This document shows positions 1 through 5,636 of a stretch of DNA of 11,646 nucleotides, piece by piece. Made by a program: the position numbers and the translations under genes. How positions within the stretch are numbered: position 1 is the stretch's first letter; the number at the start of each line of letters is the position of its first letter. Below the pieces are notes generated by a model. That model did no database searches. It was not told the DNA's origin and saw nothing but the letters and a program-made list of their open reading frames with translations. Source of the DNA: an uncultured Propionibacteriaceae bacterium (GTDB lineage: Bacteria; Actinomycetota; Actinomycetes; Propionibacteriales; Propionibacteriaceae); assembly GCA_938012815.1 (NCBI GenBank), contig CALLVV010000035.1, positions 1 to 11,646 of the forward strand, in the 5' to 3' direction.

Positions 1-298
1 TTGTGGTTTCGAAGGTGTTGTAGGGGCGGCGGTAATCGGTGTGTAGAACACGCCATGTTTTGAGGTTCGCGATGACGCGTTCGATGAGGTAGCGGATACG
101 GTTGATGGTCGTGTTGTTTCTCCTGTCAGTGTTGGTGAGTTCACCATGGGCGGGTTTCTTCACGGGGGTGATCATTCCTAATCCGATGTAGCCTTTGTCT
201 CCGATATGACTTTGACCATTGAGGGTTGTGAGGAATTCGGATTCCTTGATGGCCTTTGCGTCATGCATGCTACCCGGCAGGGGTAAGGTTAGTTGATG
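1..298 (-). pseudogene. IS5-family transposase, C-terminal remnant (DDE type)
   Basis: Read on the minus strand, this frame gives a typical C-terminal half of an IS5-family DDE transposase: PLPGSMHDAKAI, then HIGDKGYIGLGMITP with the second catalytic Asp in GDKGY, then RYLIERVIANLKTWRVLHT with the catalytic Glu in IERV. The 3' end runs off the window. Towards the N-terminus the match stops near position 286-298. The expected lead-in (GDILHIN) appears in a different frame from PLPG, with a stop between them, so the gene looks frameshifted or truncated on this side. No upstream N-terminal helix-turn-helix or first catalytic Asp was found before the neighbouring toxin gene. Family assignment is confident; the exact IS element is not recognised. 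Confidence 0.8.
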
Positions 299-309
299 TG
301 GAGGATGTC

Positions 310-358
310 GCCAGGTGTTGAAGTTTGTAGTGATTCATTTGGCGAGGTATCACCTGGC
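310..358. repeat. 8-bp inverted repeat between the IS remnant and the toxin gene
   Basis: GCCAGGTG at 310-317 is matched perfectly by CACCTGGC at 351-358, with a 33-base AT-richer loop. It lies between the degenerate end of the transposase and the 3' end of the toxin gene. It could act as a transcription terminator for the toxin-antitoxin operon or be a leftover of an IS end. There is no T-run, so the role is inferred only from position. Confidence 0.35.
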
Positions 359-386
359 TGAACCTCCCGGGCCACAACTGCTGAAG

Positions 387-779
387 CTAATGGCTTGAGA
401 GGCTGATCCTGAGGATGCGCACAACTGGGCATGGTGCTCGTTCCTCGGATGTCTGGTGATTACGGTGGAACTGGTAGTCGATGCGCACCATTGAGCTGGC
501 TTCGTAGTGGTAGACATCCGACCAGCCGTCCCTCGCGTATTTGGCCATTCCGCGCAATTTTGTGCACTGGCCTATCCGGGGCGGCTGATCGGGTTGCATC
601 GCCAAGTAATCCCAAGCGCGCTGCGCGCTTGGAAGACCGATCTGATCGATCAGTTCTGTCCAAGCTGGCAGATACTTTCTGTGGACCACGACCCGGAACC
701 GAGGTTCATTCTCTGGTTTCCCGCCAGGTCTGCGCGCGGGAGCAAAGGGCATGTATGCGCTGTTGGCGGTCGGAGACAT
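387..779 (-). CDS. RelE-like toxin of a toxin-antitoxin pair
   Basis: A 130-residue protein with the core HRKYLPAWTELIDQIG, then QRAWDYLAMQPDQPPRIG, then YHYEASSMVRIDYQFH, and a tail PVVRILRISLSSH. This arrangement matches a common actinobacterial family of small proteins encoded directly after Phd-like antitoxins; the compact alpha/beta pattern with a basic C-terminal strand (RIDYQFH...VRIL) suggests a RelE/ParE-like mRNA-interfering toxin. The start follows the antitoxin stop by four bases (TGA CCCC ATG). An internal ATG at codon 10 (MPFAPARRPGG, about position 752) may be the true start. The tail ends as expected for the family, so the gene seems complete. Toxicity and target are inferred, not shown. 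Confidence 0.62.
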   Translation of the reverse strand: MSPTANSAYMPFAPARRPGGKPENEPRFRVVVHRKYLPAWTELIDQIGLPSAQRAWDYLAMQPDQPPRIGQCTKLRGMAKYARDGWSDVYHYEASSMVRIDYQFHRNHQTSEERAPCPVVRILRISLSSH

Positions 780-783
780 GGGG

Positions 784-1257
784 TCACGCTTCGGTGTCTT
801 TGGGACGCTGGATCGCGGTGAAGTTTTCCAAGTCCTCCCTGAGCGCAGTCACTGCGGTCTCGTCCGCCATGAACTCGGCAGTGGCTCTCCAGTCGTTCAA
901 CAGAGAGCTGACGGTGTCAACCCCGGAACACGCTCGCATCAGGGCGTCACTCACATCGTCGCGGAACTCCAGCAGTTGTTCCTCAGAGAGAGAGAAGACG
1001 AAGGCCCAGGCGCCGAAATCAGCGGCGCGGCGTTCGTTGCGAGGGCGACGCAACGCGCTTTCCAACATGACGAAACCACGAGCATAGTCCCGGATGCTCG
1101 TCAAACGCTCAAGCTCAGCGTGGGGCAGGAAGGCCAAAGCGTCGCCGCTGGGGGCACGCAGCAACGCTGTGCCGCGCTGAGCGGCTTCCACGATTTCCTT
1201 CCGACGAGAGCCCGCCAGATCTGAACTCTGATAGATATGGTCAACGGCAGTCGTCAC
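784..1257 (-). CDS. Phd/YefM-like antitoxin
   Basis: A 157-residue protein when started at the GTG at 1257. An upstream in-frame GTG at 1266 is also possible, but the 1257 start has GGGGTG six bases ahead of it. The N-terminal part (IYQSSDLAGSRRKEIVEAAQRG, then ALLRAPSGDALAFLPHAELERL) fits the DNA-binding fold of Phd/YefM antitoxins. The C-terminal half is helical and acidic (FSLSEEQLLEFRDDVSDAL, ALREDLENFTAIQ), as expected for the segment that wraps around a toxin. The toxin gene follows within four bases, so the two are probably co-transcribed and translationally coupled. Such antitoxins usually repress their own promoter together with the toxin. The pairing is clear from layout; neutralising activity is inferred. 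Confidence 0.62.
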   Translation of the reverse strand: MTTAVDHIYQSSDLAGSRRKEIVEAAQRGTALLRAPSGDALAFLPHAELERLTSIRDYARGFVMLESALRRPRNERRAADFGAWAFVFSLSEEQLLEFRDDVSDALMRACSGVDTVSSLLNDWRATAEFMADETAVTALREDLENFTAIQRPKDTEA

Positions 1258-1270
1258 ATGAATCACCCCA

Positions 1271-1306
1271 TCTGGCTGGCAATATCTTGCATAGAATCTT
1301 ACCAGA
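1271..1306 (-). promoter_or_regulatory. Possible toxin-antitoxin operator upstream of the antitoxin
   Basis: Just upstream of the antitoxin start, TCTGG (1271-1275) and CCAGA (1302-1306) form an outer dyad, and GCAATATCTTGC (1279-1290) has inverted arms GCAA/TTGC. On the minus strand this AT-rich block also holds TAAGAT and TATGCA, either of which could be a -10 element. The location suits autoregulation by the antitoxin. Binding is inferred. Confidence 0.3.
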
Positions 1307-1320
1307 TCGCTTATGTAGTT

Positions 1321-1361
1321 GAGCCGGGCTGCTCGTTTCTCGCGGCCTGGCTCAGCCGGCT
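1321..1361 (-). terminator. Possible hairpin after the SagB-type gene
   Basis: GAGCCGGGCTG (1321-1331) pairs with CAGCCGGCT (1353-1361) with one bulged base. It lies between the stop of the SagB-type gene (1385) and the antitoxin promoter, where the TOMM operon transcript would be expected to end. There is no T-run on the minus-strand side, so this is a weak call. Confidence 0.3.
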
Positions 1362-1384
1362 TTGATGAGAACGCGGGTCGCCTC

Positions 1385-2106
1385 CTAGCCGCGACCTCCG
1401 TGACCCACCAGGTAGCCGAACGCGACGACGGCGCCGGTTCGGGTGAGGCCCAGCCGGGTCAGCCAGTAGTCGTCGATCAGACCTCCCACGACCACTCCCG
1501 CCAGGCCGAGGTCCGCTGCCGTCAGGGAGAGTTGCTGCATCACGGCGCCCGCCTCGAGGAGGGCGAAACGACCTCCCCGCTCCCCGTATTTCGCGGTCAG
1601 GCGGTCGGGGAACAGCGTCGCGACCTCAGGCACGCCGGTTCTCCGGTGACGGGGGCGTTGATCCGTGACTGAGCCTCGGGCCACGGCGGGGACGGGTCGG
1701 GGAGGGTGACCAGGCCGTGGTCTATGGGGTCGTAGTAGAGCATCCGGCCCGTGTGGTTCTCCACTCGCCAGCCGACCACGAACACCTCCGTCGCATACGA
1801 CGCACTCGCCGATGGAAAGGCGCGATGCTCCGGGCCGCCCCACGCCCGGCAGGAACCGAGCAGCCGCGCCAGGTCCTTGGTTCCGAGGGGTCGCGGCGAG
1901 AAATCCCGCTCACTTCTGCGCCGCGCCGCGAGCCTTTCCAGGGGCCGCTCACGGGTGCGCGGCAGCGGGGTGGGTGCGAGCGGATGGTCCAGACGCAGCT
2001 GTCTGCTCTCCGGGTCGTAGGAATCCATCATGAGCATGAATTCCCTCAAATTGTGGGGGCTCAATTCGGATGCCTGCCAGAAATCGTCGAAGAAGGGTGT
2101 TTCCAT
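1385..2106 (-). pseudogene. SagB-type FMN-dependent dehydrogenase of a TOMM cluster, frameshifted
   Basis: SagB-type proteins are nitroreductase-fold, FMN-dependent enzymes that oxidise azolines to azoles on modified peptides. The first part, from the ATG at 2106, carries RRRSERDFSPRPLGTKDLARLL (residues about 62-83), PSASASYATEVFVVG and GRMLYYDPIDHGL, the usual first half. The second half is in another frame: RLTAKYGERGGRFALLEAG, VMQQLSLTAADLGLAG and the end AFGYLVG, ending at 1385. The two halves join if one base is restored near 1630-1655, where the minus strand has a run of five C; as it stands the first frame ends after about 169 residues without the FMN-site segment. The start lies four bases after the YcaO stop, so it is the last gene of the operon. 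It is either a pseudogene or an assembly indel; a programmed shift is less likely. Confidence 0.75.
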
Positions 2107-2110
2107 CGCC

Positions 2111-3017
2111 TCACCCCAGCGGATGCGGTTTCAGGTTGGGGAACCGGGATTCCGGTCCCCGGCCCGGATAGCGCGATTCCACCATGCCGTCCACCTTGTG
2201 CAGGAACGGCCAGGCGTCGTGGGAATGGATCAACGCCATGTCCGGCGACAGTGCCTTCACCACCCGCACCCCCGCCTGGAGGGCGTCGATGGTGCTCACC
2301 TCCCGGTAGTACACGCGGATACCGGCGTCCAGCAGCGCCTTCCGGGCCACCTCCAGCGCACGTCGCGGTTCCTCGGGGGCCGCTCGCCGTGACGGGGCGT
2401 GCAGGACGTTCTTTTCCCGCAGAATCGGCAGTTCCGTCCACAATTCTGGATACAGCGTGTAATACATTGCGTGCTCGTCGAAGGAATGCAGTTCGCTGTT
2501 TTTCCGGATCCGGGAGACATCGGTCAGTTCTCCGTAGATACCCGCGAACAACACCCCCTGATTCCATTCCAGATAGGCCTTTTCCGCGGCGGATTCCCAG
2601 TCGTGTTTGCAGGCCACCCCGAGTGAATACCGCCACACGCCCCGTTTCGGTATCCCACCCATCACCGCCGCGACGGGAAACGGACTGTATGCGGGCGCGC
2701 TGATCAGGGGTGAACAGCGCGAACTCCTCGGCGTCGATCCGCTCACCGGGCGGGATGTCGCGGCGAGGTCGCATCGGTAGCTGAACCAGCCCCGAGGTGG
2801 TGCGTTCGACGGCTTCCCCGATCGCCGCCAGGCGCGCGTCGCGTTCCCGTCTCGCCACCCCTCCGGAGGCGCTCTCCCAAGGCGAGTCGATCTTCCGCGA
2901 CACCCCGTAGTGGACGATGTCGGCGTCGGCCATCGACAAAGAAACGCGCTGCGGCGGCAACACCATGCCGTGGCGCTGCCCGACGGCCTGCTGCATCAGA
3001 TGGGCGCCGAGGGTCAT
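2111..3017 (-). pseudogene. YcaO (SagD-type) cyclodehydratase of a TOMM cluster, frameshifted
   Basis: YcaO enzymes use ATP to activate the peptide backbone so that Cys, Ser or Thr side chains cyclise to azolines. From the ATG at 3017 the first frame reads to about residue 106 and includes RLAAIGEAVERTTSG with the ExxER metal/ATP motif (residues 68-72) and EEFALFTPDQ. The continuation is in the next frame: YSPFPVAAVMGG, WRYSLGVACKHDWESAAEKA with YLEWNQG, REVSTIDAL, and a tail NLKPHPLG. A proline-rich C-terminus (here PHPLG) is typical for cyclodehydratase YcaO proteins. One extra base near 2690-2702, in a GCGC-rich stretch, explains the break. Joined, the protein would be about 302 residues, shorter than SagD. 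ATGA overlap couples it to the upstream membrane frame. As sequenced, the intact YcaO is not made. Confidence 0.77.
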
Positions 3018-3343
3018 GGGGATGGAGGCTGGGAACCTTCACCGGCCTCCCCCGGTGAAGCGGAGGGGGCGAAGAGATCCTCGGCGACCTTCTCCACGAA
3101 ACTCCGCCCTCCGCGACGCCATCGGATCAGCAGCGGGACGGGCGCCAGCATCCCGACCACCGCGGCTTTCACACAGTAGAAGGTGATGTCGTCGAGGCCG
3201 CTCTTGCCGGGGCGGGGAGTGAAGTCAATCAGGCCGAGGTTGGCCACCATGATGAGTTCGAAAAAGAACAGGAACAGGAGAATGGCGGTTCCGGCGATCG
3301 ATATCGCAAATGCCTGACGAGACTGCAGTAAATGAAGTATGAA
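3014..3343 (-). pseudogene. C-terminal half of a membrane protein, separated by an in-frame TAG
   Basis: Directly after the TAG at 3344-3346 the same frame stays open to 3014: FILHLLQSRQAFAISIAG, then a hydrophobic segment TAILLFLFFFELIMVANLG, then DDITFYCVKAAVVGMLAP and a basic stretch RWRRGGRSFVEK. This gives two likely membrane helices followed by a cytoplasmic tail. There is no good start codon before the first helix; the only ATG (3250) lies inside it. The simplest reading is that this is the second half of the protein encoded from 3667 and that the TAG is a nonsense change. The last bases overlap the YcaO start as ATGA. The family is not recognised; a transport or immunity role beside a TOMM cluster would be a guess. 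Confidence 0.5.
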
Positions 3344-3667
3344 CTAAGAGCCGATGAGCAACATCAATGCGGGTAAAATCAGGAGCAGAAACAGGCTTGG
3401 CAATCCTGACGGTAACCCGGCTGTACCCATGAATAGAGCCATCAGTAAACCGGACATGGGAAGCAGTAAGGTCAGGAGGGCATAGAACATCACATCTGGT
3501 TGATTGACCCGGCCCGTCTTTCGTGTGCCCATGACCACGCCCGCGCCTATGACGCCCGCGGCGGCGCATGTCGCTGCGCAGCAACAGCAGCTACAGCAGC
3601 AGCAGGTGGGAGTGGCCACCGTCCTCGGCGCGCCGGTCCCGTCGAACTGGGTTCGCAGTGCCCTCAT
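3344..3667 (-). CDS. Streptolysin S-like poly-Cys precursor read in frame into a membrane protein
   Basis: The first 21 residues (MRALRTQFDGTGAPRTVATPT) look like a short leader. Residues 22-34 are CCCCSCCCCAATC, closely resembling the core of streptolysin S-type TOMM precursors, where Cys/Ser/Thr become azoles. The frame does not stop after the core: AAAGVIGAGVVMGTRKTG leads into PDVMFYALLTLLLPMSGLLM and PSLFLLLILPALMLLIGS, two membrane helices, before TAG. The start overlaps the stop of the SagC-type gene (ATGA), implying translational coupling. Either the precursor is naturally fused to a membrane protein, or its own stop was lost, or M46 starts a separate protein that lacks a ribosome site. 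No clear FxxxB leader motif is present. The poly-Cys coding run is a TGC/TGT triplet repeat, so chance origin must be considered, but the neighbours strongly favour a precursor. Confidence 0.6.
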   Translation of the reverse strand: MRALRTQFDGTGAPRTVATPTCCCCSCCCCAATCAAAGVIGAGVVMGTRKTGRVNQPDVMFYALLTLLLPMSGLLMALFMGTAGLPSGLPSLFLLLILPALMLLIGS

Positions 3668-4383
3668 GGTGTGATGCTACCGGGTAGGTCGATCCCACGG
3701 CAGTAGTCGCAGAGGGGGACCGTGAGCAGTTTCTCGCGCAGGATTGAACGGTCGGTGAGGTTCCAGGCGACGGTCCAGCCCACCAGCGAGGTGTCCCCCG
3801 CAAGGCAGCGTCGCACTTCCGAGGAGAGCAGCGCCGCGACGAGATCGGGATACCGCCTGGTCACCTCGGGGTCGGCGACGGGTTGTCGTTCGCCCCAGCG
3901 TTCCCGCAGCCGGCCCTGCAGGCAGGTGACGCACGGGGTTTCGTGCGGGATCACCAGCGGACCGATGGACACGGTGTGATGAAAGGACATGTCGACAAAC
4001 AGATGCGGCCGTTCCAGCTCGGACGCCCGCCGGACGATGTCCGGCGCGGTGGCAGTGTGACGCACCAGCACCAGCAGGTCGGCGGTTTCCGCAGATCGCG
4101 GCTCGCCGGGCAGTACCACGTCGACGGGAAGAGGATCGCCGACGACCGCCACCGACCGGCGTCGCTCCTCCGGGATCTCGGGGCGGATCATCCCGGCCGA
4201 CAGCAGCTGCTCGAACTCGATCGCCCCGGTCGGGTCGAGGCCGTCGCGGGTCACCGCATCACCGGCCGCCAACCGGGAAACGAGAGGGCTTGGGTCGAAC
4301 TGGAAGCGGGCGTCGTCGCCGCCGTAGATCTCGAAACCGTCGTCGCGTTCCACGATCCGCCACGACGGGGACAGCCGGTACAT
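3664..4383 (-). CDS. SagC/E1-like TOMM cyclodehydratase partner (leader-binding protein)
   Basis: A 239-residue protein that appears intact. The segment HLFVDMSFHHTVSIGPLVIP (residues about 127-146) is followed by CVTC (C151, C154), then TSLVGWTVAWNL, LLTVPLC, and CDYC (C225, C228). The paired CxxC motifs form a structural zinc site in E1-like ocin-forming proteins. Such proteins bind the leader of the precursor and present the core to the YcaO partner. The family's reaction needs YcaO, which here is frameshifted. A hairpin and TATTCT lie just upstream, the Shine-Dalgarno sequence is weak (CAGGAC), and the 3' end overlaps the poly-Cys gene by four bases (ATGA). It is the only unbroken TOMM synthesis gene. 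Confidence 0.78.
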   Translation of the reverse strand: MYRLSPSWRIVERDDGFEIYGGDDARFQFDPSPLVSRLAAGDAVTRDGLDPTGAIEFEQLLSAGMIRPEIPEERRRSVAVVGDPLPVDVVLPGEPRSAETADLLVLVRHTATAPDIVRRASELERPHLFVDMSFHHTVSIGPLVIPHETPCVTCLQGRLRERWGERQPVADPEVTRRYPDLVAALLSSEVRRCLAGDTSLVGWTVAWNLTDRSILREKLLTVPLCDYCRGIDLPGSITP

Positions 4384-4399
4384 GTCCTGAAGAATAGTC

Positions 4400-4415
4400 G
4401 CTCGCTGAAGCGAGC
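4400..4415. promoter_or_regulatory. Intra-operon hairpin before the SagC-type gene
   Basis: GCTCGC at 4400-4405 and GCGAGC at 4410-4415 form a perfect six-pair stem with a four-base loop. On the minus strand it lies 17 bases before the SagC-type start, followed by CTATTCTTC. In classic streptolysin operons a weak terminator after the precursor gene sets the ratio of precursor to enzymes; here a similar attenuator could separate the secreted/membrane pair from the synthesis genes. It could equally be an mRNA structure affecting the SagC start. Confidence 0.35.
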
Positions 4416-4461
4416 CGGGGCTGAGAGCCGAACCCGCATGCGGCGATCGAACTTTCCGCGG

Positions 4462-4835
4462 TCACTCGTCCCGGGGCCCTGACTCCGAGTCAGGGATCCA
4501 TCGCCGAAAGACGACCTGGGAAACGGCGGCGACGACGACCACTCCGGAGCGCTCCAGAACAGCGGATGCCCGATCATGGGTGCCAGCACGGCCATGCCGA
4601 TCAGTACGTACACTGTCAGGGCGTATGCCGCCGAGGCGGATTTGTCGGAGTCGGTGTTGAGTTGGTAGAGATTCACGCCGGTCGTGACCAGTAGAAGTGC
4701 AGCGAAAATCAGAATTCCTCTCCACAGGGGAATCCATTCGAGGGCTAATGCCAACAGCACTGCAAGCGCGATGACAATCGCCTTCGCGACTGTCACTTTC
4801 ACGAGGACGCCGAGCCGAGTCGGATTCCTAGCCAT
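4462..4835 (-). pseudogene. Small membrane protein overlapping the secreted protein, frameshifted near its C-terminus
   Basis: The ATG at 4835 lies inside the last codons of the secreted-protein gene (the end AATGGCTAG contains the start). The protein has three clear membrane helices: VAKAIVIALAVLLALALEWI, GILIFAALLLVTTGVNLY and ALTVYVLIGMAVLAPMIG. At about residue 95 (near 4540-4560) the frame runs on into low-complexity sequence that crosses into the SagC-type gene. The other frame gives a more natural end, SGVVVVAAVSQVVFRRW with stop at 4462, so a one-base deletion in the GAC-repeat region is likely. Overlap with the upstream gene suggests the two products work together, for instance as an immunity protein or exporter partner. 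The family is not recognised. Confidence 0.6.
4477..4495. repeat. Perfect 19-base palindrome with one central base
   Basis: CCCTGACTCCGAGTCAGGG has nine-base arms around a single central base and does not extend further. It sits inside the last codons of the repaired small membrane frame (encoding PDSESG). It may be a protein-binding site or a terminator stem before the SagC-type gene, or a chance feature of GC-rich coding sequence. Confidence 0.4.
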
Positions 4836-5385
4836 TGGTGATGCTGCAGGCCGCCACGCCCGCGATCAGGCCGCCGACTATACCTGCGACACCGCGGAAT
4901 GCTACGCGCGGAACCGTTCGGAGCAACCAAGAAGCGACCTGCACGTACTTTCCTTTTTTCAGCCAATTGGCGACTGTTCCATCAACGACCGCGATGACAC
5001 CTGAGCCGACAGACCAGCCAATGACGCATCGTGCCCAATCTCCATCGCCGATTGTTTCGGGGCGATTGCCAGTGGAAGTGGGAGCTGAGGTTTCAACGGA
5101 GTTCAGGCTGCGGACGATAGTCTCCAAGTCTTGGAGCCTCACACCTGCGGCAGCGGCGGCCCCGGTGTCGTTCAGCTTCCACTGACCTGTCTTGTCATCG
5201 TGCTTCAGGTAGACGTCGAAAACGACGCGAAGCTCCTCCTTCAACGTCTGCTCTGCCGCTTGGTCCGTGGTGGAGGACGTATGAATTTTTGCGCCATCTG
5301 ATGTTTCATGTGCCGAGGCCGGGCTTGTCATGGTGATCAACGCTGTCAAAGCAAGTGTGAAGGCGAGTTCATTTACTCTTTTCAT
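4828..5385 (-). CDS. Secreted two-cysteine protein with hydrophobic Gly-rich C-terminal domain
   Basis: A 185-residue protein with a clear Sec signal peptide: basic MKR, hydrophobic stretch, and ASA before His26. The middle (residues 40-100) is charged and helical (TLKEELRVVFDVYLKHDDKTG, LQDLETIVRSLN). The C-terminal part, from about residue 117, is hydrophobic and glycine-rich, framed by C120 (DWARCVIGW) and C180 (VAACSITNG), which could form one disulphide. The pattern resembles secreted, bacteriocin-like proteins of unknown function from Gram-positive bacteria: signal peptide, charged linker, amphipathic C-terminal hairpin. It is the first gene of the operon and its stop overlaps the start of a small membrane protein. 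It could be an antimicrobial or membrane-active product, or an accessory factor of the TOMM. I do not recognise a named family. Confidence 0.65.
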   Translation of the reverse strand: MKRVNELAFTLALTALITMTSPASAHETSDGAKIHTSSTTDQAAEQTLKEELRVVFDVYLKHDDKTGQWKLNDTGAAAAAGVRLQDLETIVRSLNSVETSAPTSTGNRPETIGDGDWARCVIGWSVGSGVIAVVDGTVANWLKKGKYVQVASWLLRTVPRVAFRGVAGIVGGLIAGVAACSITNG

Positions 5386-5636
5386 GGAAGAGTTCTTTCT
5401 CTCGGTTCTGTTTGTGTTCGAGTTGTTTCCCGCGAAAAAATCTTCTTCAAGCTTGGCGGCAGTTTAGGTGGCGTGTTCACTCGACGCAAGCATCTGGCGA
5501 GAGGAAATTCATAATCCCTTGTCGTCCCGGCGTGTTGCCGAGTTTCGATGGGTCGTGTTGACGGGGATGAGGCGGTCTGTGAACGGGGTTCGGATATCCG
5601 TCCATGCCCATGGGTCGGATCGATCGGCTCTCCCGC

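Noticed and set aside
431..1224. Plus-strand open frames over the toxin-antitoxin region
   Set aside because: They are antisense to the better-supported toxin and antitoxin genes and show no recognisable motif.
5386..5603. A vitamin B12 riboswitch before the BtuF-like gene
   Set aside because: The gap is short and I see no B12-box-like conserved element; only short dyads such as CGGC/GCCG are present.
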